Part shown: piece by piece, positions 25,205-34,832 of the stretch
How the letters are laid out: every line of letters starts with the position of its first letter
Position numbering within the stretch: position 1 is the first letter of the stretch
Source of the DNA: Fimenecus sp045545735
Lineage (GTDB): Bacteria > Bacillota > Clostridia > Oscillospirales > Acutalibacteraceae
Length of the DNA: 64,000 nt
Reading direction: 5' to 3'
NCBI GenBank assembly: GCA_045545735.1
Contig: JAZQBM010000001.1
Coordinates: 1-64,000, forward strand
The notes under the pieces: generated by a model
Seen by the model: only the letters and a program-made list of their open reading frames with translations
Told to the model about the DNA's origin: nothing
Database searches by the model: none
Made by a program: the position numbers and the translations under genes

Positions 25205-27196
25205 ATGAAAAAGTCAAATAACGGCAGAATTAAAAATGGTATTAAAAGAATAATAGAAATATATCCGATAACAGTTCCCGCAATTGTTGTCTGTGTGTTA
25301 TTATGCTTTGCTATGTTCTTTTATAATGTATATTTTGCCGTTGCAGGACTTTTAATGATTATAATTCTTGCAGTTGTAGGAAGTATAATAAACAATGTAA
25401 ACTTCAAAAGACTTGAAGCGTCAGTTACTGAGCTCAATAAAAAGCTTTCAACAAGTGAAAAATATGGTGAACTTCGTCAGTTTCCGTTGCCTGTTGTTAT
25501 ATTTGATAGCACAGACAAAATACTTTGGTATAACAAACTGTTCCGTAAAGAATTTCTCAATGAAGTTAATTTTGAAGATACAGATATAAAGAAAATTACA
25601 TCGGGTCAGGGACTTGACATAGTCCGCCAAAGTGAGTTTATAGAATGTGAATTTGAGAATAAAAAATATACGGCATTTTCGTCAAATATTGAATACAAAA
25701 ACGAAATGGCATATATTTTGTACTTTGTTGAAGATACTGAACTTAAGAATTTCAGAATAAAATATGAAAATACACGACCTGTATTTATGATTATCAACCT
25801 TGACAGCGTTGAAGATGCTCTTGGCGATTTGCGTGAAAGTCAGCAGTCTGATATTTTAGGTGACGTTGAGCAGATGGTTGAGAATTGGTTTGAAAACTTT
25901 AATTGTATTTATCGTAAAATCAGTAACAGCAGATTTATCGTAATCTCAGATAATGAAAATCTTGCTAAAATGAAAGATGACAAATTTTCAGTTCTTTCAA
26001 AGGTGCGTTCTTATACATATAATGAAAAAGTATCGGGACTTACCTTGTCAGTTGGTGTGGGCACCGGTGAAACTCTTCCTGAATGTGAAACTATTGCACG
26101 TCAGTCACTTGATATGGCAATGGGCAGGGGTGGTGACCAGGTCGCAATAAAAACTGATAAGAATGATTATGAGTTCTTCGGTGGCGTTGCAAAAGGTGTT
26201 GAAAAGCGTACAAAAGTAAGAACAAGAATGGTTGCATCTGCAATAGGTGATAGTATTAATTCAAGCAGTAATGTTCTTGTTATGGGACATCGATTTGCAG
26301 ACCTTGACGCACTTGGAGCATCTGTTGGTGTTGCTATGATAAGCAAGGCTTTAGGTAAAGATGCAAAAATTGTAATGTCGTCAAAAACAACACTTGCTAT
26401 GCCACTTGCAAAGCATCTTATTGCAAACGGAATGGACGATTTACTTATTGAACCTGCAGATGTGGACGAGTATCTTACCGCAGGTACGTTGTTAGTAATC
26501 GTTGATACTCACAGAAAGAGTTTTCTTGAGCATCCTGAGCTGTTCGATTTGGTACAAAAGGTAGTTGTTATTGACCATCACAGAAAAACAGTTGACCATA
26601 TAAATAAGGCTGTTATCTTTTACCACGAGCCAAATGCTTCGTCAGCGGCTGAAATGGTAACAGAACTTATTCAGTATATGCCGTTTGATGTGGAGGTCCC
26701 TGCAGTTTGTGCAGAGGCTCTTATGTCCGGAATTACTCTTGATACAAAGAATTTTGTTATGAAAACAGGTGTAAGAACGTTTGAGGCTGCGGCTTATCTT
26801 CGCTCACTGGGTGCGGATACTGTTAAAGTAAAACAGTTGTTTGCAAACAGTATGAAAACGCAAAAAGATAAAAGTGAAGTTGTAAAATCGGCGGCTATGT
26901 ATGGAGAAAGTGCAATCGGCGTAGTTGATTTTGAGGCTGATGATGTGCGAATTGTTGCAAGTCAGGCGGCTGATGAACTTCTCAATATTGATGGCGTTCA
27001 CGCATCATTTGTGCTCTTTAAAACTGATGATACAGTTAATATTTCAGCACGTTCATACGGTGAAATTAATGTTCAACTTGTAATGGAAGAACTTGGTGGC
27101 GGTGGCCATCAGACTATGGCAGCAGCTCAGTTACAGGGTGAAACTTTTGATAATGCACTTGCATTACTTAAAAATGCTATTGATAAAGTAAATTAA
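25205..27196 (+). CDS. gdpP: GdpP-type cyclic-di-AMP phosphodiesterase
   Basis: The 663-residue membrane protein has two N-terminal membrane segments (about 20-60), a PAS-like domain (about 80-170), a degenerate GGDEF domain (about 175-305) and a DHH/DHHA1 phosphodiesterase module (about 340-660). Visible catalytic motifs are MGHRFADLDALG, VIVDTHRK and VVIDHHRK, and the substrate-binding ELGGGGHQTMA near the end. It hydrolyses c-di-AMP, a regulator of potassium and turgor. The ATG at 25205, with AAGGTG 6 nt before it, is chosen over the GTG at 25196. The gene lies next to rplI and dnaB, the common Firmicute order. Confidence 0.93.
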   Translation: MKKSNNGRIKNGIKRIIEIYPITVPAIVVCVLLCFAMFFYNVYFAVAGLLMIIILAVVGSIINNVNFKRLEASVTELNKKLSTSEKYGELRQFPLPVVIFDSTDKILWYNKLFRKEFLNEVNFEDTDIKKITSGQGLDIVRQSEFIECEFENKKYTAFSSNIEYKNEMAYILYFVEDTELKNFRIKYENTRPVFMIINLDSVEDALGDLRESQQSDILGDVEQMVENWFENFNCIYRKISNSRFIVISDNENLAKMKDDKFSVLSKVRSYTYNEKVSGLTLSVGVGTGETLPECETIARQSLDMAMGRGGDQVAIKTDKNDYEFFGGVAKGVEKRTKVRTRMVASAIGDSINSSSNVLVMGHRFADLDALGASVGVAMISKALGKDAKIVMSSKTTLAMPLAKHLIANGMDDLLIEPADVDEYLTAGTLLVIVDTHRKSFLEHPELFDLVQKVVVIDHHRKTVDHINKAVIFYHEPNASSAAEMVTELIQYMPFDVEVPAVCAEALMSGITLDTKNFVMKTGVRTFEAAAYLRSLGADTVKVKQLFANSMKTQKDKSEVVKSAAMYGESAIGVVDFEADDVRIVASQAADELLNIDGVHASFVLFKTDDTVNISARSYGEINVQLVMEELGGGGHQTMAAAQLQGETFDNALALLKNAIDKVN

Positions 27197-27216
27197 GCGA
27201 AAAGAGGTTATATATA

Positions 27217-27657
27217 ATGGATGTTATTTTGAAAGCAGATGTTAAAGGTTTAGGTAAAAAAGGCGAAAAGGTAAAGGCTTCTGACGGTTATGCACGTAAC
27301 TTCCTTTTCCCAAAAGGACTTGCAGTTGAGGCAAATGCACAAAGTCTTACAGAACTTCGTAATCGTGAACAGTCAAATCAACATAAAATTGATGTTGAAA
27401 TTGCCGCTGCTAACGATTCTAAAGCAAAACTTCAGGGTAAAGTAGTGAAGATTACTGCAAAAGCTGGTAATAACGGTAAACTTTTCGGTTCAGTAACATC
27501 AAAAGAAGTTGCGGCTGAAATTACAAAACAGTATGGCGTTAAAGTTGATAAAAGAAAAATCACTATGGATGATATTAAAAACTTCGGCTCATATAGAATT
27601 GAAGTTAAACTCTATACAAATATTGTAGCCGAAATGACCGTAATGGTAGGGGAATAA
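27217..27657 (+). CDS. rplI: 50S ribosomal protein L9
   Basis: The 146-residue protein begins MDVILKADVKGLGKKGE, and the N-domain contains GYARNFLFPKGLA, both diagnostic of L9. The length is normal (about 148). It binds 23S rRNA at the base of the L1 stalk. AAGAGG precedes the ATG. dnaB starts 2 nt after its stop. Confidence 0.97.
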   Translation: MDVILKADVKGLGKKGEKVKASDGYARNFLFPKGLAVEANAQSLTELRNREQSNQHKIDVEIAAANDSKAKLQGKVVKITAKAGNNGKLFGSVTSKEVAAEITKQYGVKVDKRKITMDDIKNFGSYRIEVKLYTNIVAEMTVMVGE

Positions 27658-27659
27658 AA

Positions 27660-29045
27660 ATGGAAAGTAATTATTCAACAATTGATAGTTTGAATTTGCC
27701 ATATAGTGTTGATGCTGAACAGGCAGTGTTGGGTGCAATTCTAAAAGACCCCGAATGCCTCCATATAGTTGCGGATATGCTTAAAATTGAACATATTTAT
27801 CTGCCACAGCATAAGGCGATTTATACAGCAATTCTTAATATCGATACAATGGGTAATCGTATTGACCCGCTTGTTGTTCTTGAGCAATTAAAGAAAGACG
27901 GTGTTTATGACGATATTGGCGGTAAAGCGTATCTTATGAAGATTGCTGAAGCCGTTCCGTCAACAAAAAACGTTGAATCATACATAAAAATCATTATTGA
28001 GAAATATTATCTTCGCACTTTAATGCTTACTGCTCGTGAAATCCTTGACCAGACAAATGAGGGTACAGAATCTCCTGATAAACTTCTTGATTTGGCAGAA
28101 CAGAAAATCTATGACATTCGTCGTGGTAAGAATACATCAGGACCTGCAAAAGTAAGCGATATTATCGTTTCTGACGTTTTCGAGCGTATCAAAAAACTTG
28201 GTAGTGCTGACCCGCAGGAAAAAGAAAAATATATCGGTATTCCAACGGGTTTTTCATATCTTGATAAAGTTCTCGGTGGTGGATTTCACCGTTCTGACCT
28301 TATAATTATCGGTGCTCGTCCTGCTATGGGTAAAACAAGTTTTGCACTTAATGTTGCAAGAAATATTGCAATAAAAGGCAGAAAAGTGCTTTTCTTCTCT
28401 CTTGAGATGTCAAAAGAGCAGTTGGCTCAACGTATTATTTCAACAGAAGCACGAATTGTAAGCAATAAACTCAGAACAGGTGAAGTCAATCAGGCGGACT
28501 GGGAAAGACTTGGACTTGCTTTACAGAACCTTGTCAACTGTGAATTGTATTTTGACGATAGTGCAAATATCAATGTTCCTGAAATGAAAGCCCGTGCAAT
28601 GCGAATGAAAGACGTTGACTGTATCGTAATCGACTATCTTCAGCTTATGTCAGGTACAAAGCGTAGTGATAATCGTGTTCAGGAAGTTGCAGAAATCACT
28701 CGTGGCCTTAAAATGATGGCAAAAGACCTTAATATTCCGGTTGTTACTTGCTCACAGCTTTCCCGTGGCGTTGCAAAGAACAACGGTGACCACCGTCCAC
28801 AAATGACCGACCTTCGTGAATCAGGTACTATTGAGCAGGATGCTGATATTGTTCTTATGCTTCACCGTGAAGATTACTATAAGAATGATTCAGACGAGGG
28901 TGACGATACAGTAAGCGAATCAGCAAATATTGCAGAGGTTATTGTAGGTAAAAACAGACACGGCTCAACCGAAACTGTAAAGGTTGCTTGGAATCCTGAA
29001 TTCACAATGTTCTCAACTCTTGAAAGGATTAAATATGACGAATAA
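27660..29045 (+). CDS. dnaB: Replicative DNA helicase DnaB
   Basis: The 461-residue protein has an N-terminal DnaB domain (about 12-115) and a RecA-like ATPase domain. The Walker A is GARPAMGKTS at 218-227, and DCIVIDYLQLM is the Walker B. The sequence QLSRGVAKN and LRESGTIEQDAD are typical of the family. It unwinds DNA at replication forks as a hexamer. No intein is present. GGTAGGGG serves as RBS and its end overlaps tilS. Confidence 0.97.
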   Translation: MESNYSTIDSLNLPYSVDAEQAVLGAILKDPECLHIVADMLKIEHIYLPQHKAIYTAILNIDTMGNRIDPLVVLEQLKKDGVYDDIGGKAYLMKIAEAVPSTKNVESYIKIIIEKYYLRTLMLTAREILDQTNEGTESPDKLLDLAEQKIYDIRRGKNTSGPAKVSDIIVSDVFERIKKLGSADPQEKEKYIGIPTGFSYLDKVLGGGFHRSDLIIIGARPAMGKTSFALNVARNIAIKGRKVLFFSLEMSKEQLAQRIISTEARIVSNKLRTGEVNQADWERLGLALQNLVNCELYFDDSANINVPEMKARAMRMKDVDCIVIDYLQLMSGTKRSDNRVQEVAEITRGLKMMAKDLNIPVVTCSQLSRGVAKNNGDHRPQMTDLRESGTIEQDADIVLMLHREDYYKNDSDEGDDTVSESANIAEVIVGKNRHGSTETVKVAWNPEFTMFSTLERIKYDE

Positions 29046-30366
29046 AGTTATTAAAACAATAACAGAAAATCATATGATTTCAAAAGGTGATACTGTGGGT
29101 GTAGGTCTTTCGGGTGGTGCGGATTCTGTTGCATTAATTCATATTCTTGTAAGCAATAAAGATGAACTTGGAATTCGCAAAATCAAAGGAATACATATTC
29201 ATCATGGTATTCGTGGCGAAGAAGCCGATAGAGATTTAGAATTTTCAAGAAAATTATGCGAAAAACTCGACATAGAGTTTGTTTGTTATTATGCAGATAT
29301 TCCTGCTGAAGCCGAAAAAACGGGCGAAAGTATTGAAGAATGTGCAAGAAGAATACGTTATGATTTCTTTTCTAAATCTGATTGCACAAAAATTGCAACT
29401 GCCCATAATCTTAATGATAATATGGAAACTGTGATTTTCAATATGGCTAGGGGCACTTCTGTTTCAGGCTTGTGTGGAATTCCTTATTTGCGTGATGTTT
29501 TTATTCGTCCTTTGCTTGATTGCACAAGAAATGAAATTGAAGAATATTTAAGAGAAAATTCACTCAGTTTTGTAACAGATAGCACAAATTTGTGTGACGA
29601 TTATACCCGAAACAGAATTCGTCATAATGTAATCCCACAACTTTTTGAATTAAATCCGTCCTTTGATAAAGCGTTTGCTAATTGTGTTGATTCTGTAAAA
29701 CTTGCAAACGATTATATTATGCAGAATGCTACTGAATTGCTTGAAAGTTCAAGAATAGATTGTGGCTATGACTGTTCTTTATTTAAAAATTGTCATAGTG
29801 CTTTGAAAAATCAAGTGATTTCGTTAATTTTAAAAGAACAGAATGTGCCTAATATTACAAAAAAATATATTGATGCGGTTTCTTATATTATAGAAAATGG
29901 CGGAACGACTAATCTTGGCGGAAATATAACTGCAAATGCAGAACGTAAAATTCTTTTTTTCGGCGAAAAAGAAAACGTTGAACATTTTGAAATTCAAGTC
30001 GAAAATGAAGTTGAAAAAATAAAAACACCTGTAGGTGTTGTGGAACTTCAGTGCTTATTCAAAAAAGATTTACAAAATCTTAATAAAGAAGATATGGACT
30101 TTTTAATTGATTGTGATACAATACTCGGTGAACTATTCATCCGTAACAGAATTGACGGTGATAGTTATCAACCTGCAGGCAGAGTAAACAAAAAATTAAA
30201 AAAACTATTTAATGAAGAAAAAGTCTCTGTAAACAAGCGTTCAAAAATGGTTATTCTTTCAGACGAGTGTGGAATTGTCTGGACAGAATTTTTTGGCGTT
30301 GCAGAGCGTTGCAGAGTTAAAAACAAAACTCAGAAGTGTATCAAAATTTCAGTGGTGGGGGAATAA
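29035..30366 (+). CDS. tilS: tRNA(Ile)-lysidine synthase
   Basis: The 443-residue N-type ATP pyrophosphatase has PP-loop SGGADS at 26-31, followed by HIHHGIRGEEADRD and TAHNLNDNMETV. It converts C34 of the tRNA-Ile CAT anticodon to lysidine. The C-terminal TilS domain (about 360-443) is present. The ATG at 29035 overlaps the dnaB stop by 11 nt. The longer in-frame start at 28984 is within dnaB and rejected. Confidence 0.94.
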   Translation: MTNKVIKTITENHMISKGDTVGVGLSGGADSVALIHILVSNKDELGIRKIKGIHIHHGIRGEEADRDLEFSRKLCEKLDIEFVCYYADIPAEAEKTGESIEECARRIRYDFFSKSDCTKIATAHNLNDNMETVIFNMARGTSVSGLCGIPYLRDVFIRPLLDCTRNEIEEYLRENSLSFVTDSTNLCDDYTRNRIRHNVIPQLFELNPSFDKAFANCVDSVKLANDYIMQNATELLESSRIDCGYDCSLFKNCHSALKNQVISLILKEQNVPNITKKYIDAVSYIIENGGTTNLGGNITANAERKILFFGEKENVEHFEIQVENEVEKIKTPVGVVELQCLFKKDLQNLNKEDMDFLIDCDTILGELFIRNRIDGDSYQPAGRVNKKLKKLFNEEKVSVNKRSKMVILSDECGIVWTEFFGVAERCRVKNKTQKCIKISVVGE

Positions 30367-30370
30367 TAAA

Positions 30371-30913
30371 ATGTTGAACGATATTGAAAAAGTGCTTTTG
30401 TCTGAAGAAGAACTGAAAGCAATTGTAACACGTCTTGGTAATCAAATCAGCGAAGATTATAAAGATAAAAAATTAGTTCTTGTCAGTGTGCTTAAAGGTT
30501 CAGTTATTTTTATGGCAGATTTAATGAGAGCCATTAAAATACCTTGCGTAATTGACTTTATGTCAGTTTCAAGTTATGGTGCAGGAACAAAAACTTCAGG
30601 CGTTGTTAAAATTATAAAAGACCTTGATACAGATGTTGTTGAGGGTTCTGACTTGCTTATTGTTGAAGATATTCTTGATAGCGGTGTAACTCTTGATTAT
30701 CTTATGAAAGTTCTTTCAGCAAGAAATCCTAACAGCATAAAAATATGCACTTTGCTTGATAAACCCGAAAGAAGAAAAGCACCCATTAAGGCAGATTATG
30801 CAGGTGCTCAAATTCCGGATGCCTTTGTTGTAGGTTACGGACTTGACTTCGACGAAAAATATAGAAACTTACCATTTGTTGGTGCATTAAAACCATCAGT
30901 GTACGAAAAGTAA
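30371..30913 (+). CDS. hpt: Hypoxanthine phosphoribosyltransferase
   Basis: The 180-residue purine salvage enzyme shows the PRPP-binding motif LLIVEDILDSGVTL, the loop SVLKGSVIFMADL, and KPERRKAPIKADYAG near the base-binding region. The order tilS-hpt-ftsH is widely conserved in Firmicutes. GGGGGAA lies before the ATG at 30371. The longer frame starting at 30269 is inside tilS. Confidence 0.95.
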   Translation: MLNDIEKVLLSEEELKAIVTRLGNQISEDYKDKKLVLVSVLKGSVIFMADLMRAIKIPCVIDFMSVSSYGAGTKTSGVVKIIKDLDTDVVEGSDLLIVEDILDSGVTLDYLMKVLSARNPNSIKICTLLDKPERRKAPIKADYAGAQIPDAFVVGYGLDFDEKYRNLPFVGALKPSVYEK

Positions 30914-30946
30914 TCACTGATTCAATCCACAGGAGTGAAAAGCGAA

Positions 30947-32914
30947 TTGAAAAAATTTAACTGGAAAGTTATTGTACCATATATATTGATTCCAATAATG
31001 TTTATCGGCGTAATTTATATGTATATGGGCAATGAACAGCAAAAAGACTTTAAATACTATGAGATTGTTCAGTTTTTCCAAGAGGAACAAGTTACCGAAG
31101 TTGATTTGAATATGAACAGCGGTGCAATGACATTCAAACTCGAAGGTGACAATACTAAGTACAAATATACTGTACCTAACATTAATCTCTTTGTTAATGA
31201 TGTTCATGAAGGAATAATTGAATATAATAAGAATAATCCTGATAATCCCATTGAACTTGATTATAAAGCAGGCAAATCAAGTTCGTGGCTTGTAACAATG
31301 TTGCCGTCATTACTTCTTACGGTAGGTTTTGTCGTTCTTATGATTGTAATGTTCAAAAAGATGAACACATCAATAAGTAACGAGAACAATCGTGCTATGA
31401 ATTTCGGTAAAGCCCGTGTTAAACGTGCTGACGATGAAACGAAAAAAGTAACATTCGCAGATGTTGCCGGTGCTGACGAAGAAAAAGAAGAACTTACGGA
31501 ACTTGTTGAATTTCTTAAAAATCCTGATGAGTTTTCAAAACTTGGTGCACGTATTCCAAAAGGCGTGTTGCTTGTTGGCCCTCCTGGTACAGGTAAAACA
31601 CTTCTTGCCCGTGCAGTAGCAGGTGAGGCAAATGCACCATTCTTCTCAATTTCAGGTTCAGACTTCGTTGAAATGTATGTTGGTGTCGGTGCATCTCGTG
31701 TACGTGACTTGTTTAAAGAAGCAAAGAAAAGTCAACCATCAATTATCTTTATTGACGAAATTGACGCCGTAGGTCGTCATCGTGGTGCCGGTATGGGTGG
31801 CGGACACGATGAACGTGAACAGACACTCAACCAGTTGCTTGTTGAAATGGATGGTTTCGGTGCGAATGACGGTGTAATTGTTATTGCCGCAACAAACAGA
31901 CCTGACATTCTTGACCCTGCACTTCTTCGTCCGGGTCGTTTTGACCGTCAGGTTACAGTTGGCTATCCTGATGTTAAGGGCAGAGAAGAAATTTTACACG
32001 TTCACGCTAAAAATAAACCTTTAGCACCTGACGTTGACTTGCATCAGATTGCAGCAACAACAGTTGGCTTTACGGGTGCTGACCTTGAAAATCTTCTTAA
32101 TGAAGCGGCACTTCTTGCAGCAAAGCGTAAGAAACTTGCAATTACAATGGAAGAAATTGAAGAAGCTACAATGAAAGTTGTTGTTGGTAGCGAAAAGAAA
32201 TCACGTAAGATTTCAGAAAAAGATAAGAAAATTACTGCTTATCACGAGGCAGGCCACGCAATTTCATCATATTATCTTGAAAATCAGGACCCTGTTACAC
32301 ATATTTCTATTGTTCCTCGCGGAATGGCAGCAGGCTTCACTCTTTATACACCTGAAAAAGATAATGCACATATGCTCAAGTCCCGTATGCTTGATGATAT
32401 CGTGTCACTTCTTGGCGGTCGTGTTGCAGAACAGATTATATTCAACGATATTTCAACAGGTGCATCAAATGATATTCAGCGTGCATCTGAAATTTCAAGA
32501 AATATGATTACAAAATATGGTATGAGTGAAAAACTTGGACCAATCGCATTCGGCTCAGGTAATGATGAAGTATTCCTCGGTAAAGATTACAACCATATGC
32601 GTAACTATTCTGAAAATATTGCTGCAGTAATTGATGAAGAAGTTGAAAGAATTATCAGCGATGCTTATAAGAGAACTGAGAAAATTCTTACTGAGCATAT
32701 CGACCAACTTCACATTGTTGCTGAAGCTCTTATCAAGCTTGAAAAGATTGATAAAGAACAGTTTGAGTCACTTATGACTACAGGCGAATTACCACAAGAG
32801 CCTGTAAAAGAAGCAGCAGAAGAAGTTGCACCAACAGTTGAAGAAACAGAAGAAAATACTGTTGAAACTACTGAAGAAATCGGCGAAAATGCTGAAAATG
32901 GCGATAATGCGTAA
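30947..32914 (+). CDS. ftsH: ATP-dependent zinc metalloprotease FtsH
   Basis: This membrane AAA+ protease has two membrane segments (about 8-28 and 115-137, with a small outside domain between), an AAA module (Walker A GPPGTGKT at about 211-218, FIDEIDAVGR as Walker B) and the M41 protease site HEAGH at about 433-437. An acidic tail (EETEENTVETTEEIGEN) ends it. It degrades membrane and regulatory proteins. A GTG at 30935 overlaps the AGGAG ribosome binding site, so the TTG at 30947, 11 nt downstream of AGGAG, is the more plausible start and gives 655 residues. Confidence 0.93.
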   Translation: MKKFNWKVIVPYILIPIMFIGVIYMYMGNEQQKDFKYYEIVQFFQEEQVTEVDLNMNSGAMTFKLEGDNTKYKYTVPNINLFVNDVHEGIIEYNKNNPDNPIELDYKAGKSSSWLVTMLPSLLLTVGFVVLMIVMFKKMNTSISNENNRAMNFGKARVKRADDETKKVTFADVAGADEEKEELTELVEFLKNPDEFSKLGARIPKGVLLVGPPGTGKTLLARAVAGEANAPFFSISGSDFVEMYVGVGASRVRDLFKEAKKSQPSIIFIDEIDAVGRHRGAGMGGGHDEREQTLNQLLVEMDGFGANDGVIVIAATNRPDILDPALLRPGRFDRQVTVGYPDVKGREEILHVHAKNKPLAPDVDLHQIAATTVGFTGADLENLLNEAALLAAKRKKLAITMEEIEEATMKVVVGSEKKSRKISEKDKKITAYHEAGHAISSYYLENQDPVTHISIVPRGMAAGFTLYTPEKDNAHMLKSRMLDDIVSLLGGRVAEQIIFNDISTGASNDIQRASEISRNMITKYGMSEKLGPIAFGSGNDEVFLGKDYNHMRNYSENIAAVIDEEVERIISDAYKRTEKILTEHIDQLHIVAEALIKLEKIDKEQFESLMTTGELPQEPVKEAAEEVAPTVEETEENTVETTEEIGENAENGDNA

Positions 32915-32932
32915 AATTGCATAAATCAAAAG

Positions 32933-32964
32933 AGCAACAGAGTAGTATTTCTGTTGCTTTTTTT
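32933..32964 (+). terminator. Terminator of the rnj-ftsH operon
   Basis: AGCAACAG and CTGTTGCT form an 8-bp stem, followed by seven T residues. Confidence 0.85.
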
Positions 32965-32976
32965 GTTGAATTTAGA

Positions 32977-33005
32977 TTGATTTTTTCTAAAAAATAGTAT
33001 AGAAT
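32977..33005 (+). promoter_or_regulatory. Promoter of ilvB
   Basis: TTGATT and TAGAAT are separated by 17 nt. The leader of about 60 nt is too short for a T-box. Confidence 0.5.
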
Positions 33006-33071
33006 ATATATTAAATATTTTCACGCATTAAAGCGTTATAACAAATAGCAAATACTTGGAGTGAATGAAAG

Positions 33072-34781
33072 ATGAAACTCAATGGTTCAGAAATCTTAAC
33101 TGAAGTTTTAATTGAGCAGGGGGTTGATACCGTTTTCGGTTATCCGGGCGGTGCAGTCCTTAATATTTATGATGCTCTTTATAAATATAGCGATAAAATT
33201 AAGCACATTTTGTCAGCACACGAGCAAGGTGCTTCTCACGCGGCTGACGGTTATGCAAGGGCTACAGGTAAAACAGGCGTTTGTATAGCTACAAGCGGTC
33301 CCGGTGCTACTAACCTTGTAACAGGTATCGCTACTGCTTATATGGATAGTGTTCCTATGGTAGTGATTACAGGTAACGTTGGTAAAGGTCTTATCGGTCG
33401 TGATGCTTTCCAAGAGGTTTACATAACAGGTATTACAATGCCTATTACAAAGCACAACTTTATGGTGCAGGATGTTAATGAACTTGCTGATACAATACGC
33501 GAAGCATTCCGTATTGCTAATTCAGGCAGAAAAGGTCCCGTACTTATTGATATTACAAAGGACGTTACTGCCGCAGTAACTGAATTTGAGCCAAAAGAAA
33601 AAATCGTTATTAAAGACGATACAGTTATCAATGAAGAAGAACTTAGAATAGTTGCAGAAGTTATTAATAAGGCGAAAAAGCCTGTTGTAATGTTTGGCGG
33701 TGGTGTAGTTTCATCAAATGCATCTGAATTAGCACTTGAACTTGTTGAAAAGGCAAATATCCCGTCTTGTCATACTCTTATGGCGGCAGGTGTTATCGGC
33801 TATAACAATCCACTTAATCTCGGGCTTTTAGGCATGCACGGTGCTTATACTACAAATAAAGCAGTTGATGATGCTGATGTGCTTATCGCAATCGGTACTC
33901 GTTTTTCAGACCGTGTTGCTCTTGATACAAACGACTTTGCAAAAAAAGCAACAATTATTCAAATTGATATTGACCTTAGTGAAATCAATAAAAACGTTTC
34001 TGTTGACCATTATGTAATCGGTGACGTAAAAATAGTTCTCGAAAATCTTTTACCACTTATTAAGAAAAATGATAGAAGTGATTGGATTAAAATCCTTGAT
34101 ACTTACAAGGCAGTTGACTATAAACCCCAAGATGATGATTCACAGATTTTACCACATCAGTTAATTGGTGCAATCTGCGATATGGCAGGGGAGGACACAG
34201 TTGTTGTTACTGACGTTGGTCAGCATCAAATGTGGGCTGCACAGTATGTTCACCACGTTAATCCACGTGGATTCTTAACAAGCGGTGGCTTGGGTACAAT
34301 GGGTTACGGCTATGGTGCGGCAATCGGTGCAAAAGCCGCTTTGGGCGACAGCAAAAAAGTTGTTCATATTACAGGCGATGGTTCATTCCATATGAATCTT
34401 AATGAGGCTTGTACTGCAGTAAGCTACGAACTTCCCGTTATCACAGTTATTATGAATAACCAAGTTTTAGGTATGGTTCGTCAGTGGCAGCGTTGCTTCT
34501 ATGGTAAGCGTTTCTCACAAACTGACCCACATCGTAAAACTGACTTTGTAAAACTTGCAGAAGGCTTTGGCGCAAAAGGCTATTATGCAGAAACAATTGC
34601 AGAATTCAAAACTGCATTCGTAGAAGCACTCAAATCAAATGGTCCTGTTTGGATTGAATGTGCAATCGATAAGGACGAACGCGTATTGCCAATGATTCCT
34701 GCGGGCAAAACAGTCAACGACATTATGATGGGTGACTGCAAAACCTGCCCAAACCAATGTGAAACTAAAAACTTAAAATAA
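33072..34781 (+). CDS. ilvB: Acetolactate synthase large subunit
   Basis: The 569-residue thiamine-diphosphate enzyme catalyses the first common step of valine, leucine and isoleucine synthesis. The three TPP-enzyme domains are in order: N-terminal EVLIEQGVDTVFGYPGG with the catalytic Glu in SAHEQGASHAADGYAR, a central domain (about 190-330), and the TPP-binding GDGSFHMNLNEACTA motif near 440. No small regulatory subunit (ilvN/ilvH) gene lies next to it. The C-terminus has an unusual Cys cluster (GDCKTCPNQCE) absent from ordinary IlvB. GGAGTGA precedes the ATG. Confidence 0.93.
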   Translation: MKLNGSEILTEVLIEQGVDTVFGYPGGAVLNIYDALYKYSDKIKHILSAHEQGASHAADGYARATGKTGVCIATSGPGATNLVTGIATAYMDSVPMVVITGNVGKGLIGRDAFQEVYITGITMPITKHNFMVQDVNELADTIREAFRIANSGRKGPVLIDITKDVTAAVTEFEPKEKIVIKDDTVINEEELRIVAEVINKAKKPVVMFGGGVVSSNASELALELVEKANIPSCHTLMAAGVIGYNNPLNLGLLGMHGAYTTNKAVDDADVLIAIGTRFSDRVALDTNDFAKKATIIQIDIDLSEINKNVSVDHYVIGDVKIVLENLLPLIKKNDRSDWIKILDTYKAVDYKPQDDDSQILPHQLIGAICDMAGEDTVVVTDVGQHQMWAAQYVHHVNPRGFLTSGGLGTMGYGYGAAIGAKAALGDSKKVVHITGDGSFHMNLNEACTAVSYELPVITVIMNNQVLGMVRQWQRCFYGKRFSQTDPHRKTDFVKLAEGFGAKGYYAETIAEFKTAFVEALKSNGPVWIECAIDKDERVLPMIPAGKTVNDIMMGDCKTCPNQCETKNLK

Positions 34782-34792
34782 ATAAAAAATTA

Positions 34793-34822
34793 AGTCCACT
34801 CTTTCGAGTGGACTTTTTCTTT
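34793..34822. terminator. Bidirectional terminator between ilvB and ilvC
   Basis: AGTCCACTC and GAGTGGACT form a 9-bp stem with loop TTTC. A T-run follows on the plus strand, and TTAATTTTTTA follows on the minus strand. Confidence 0.88.
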
Positions 34823-34832
34823 GTGAATTAAA

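Noticed and set aside
30935..30937. GTG start for ftsH
   Set aside because: It overlaps the AGGAG ribosome binding site. The TTG at 30947 is in frame and better placed.
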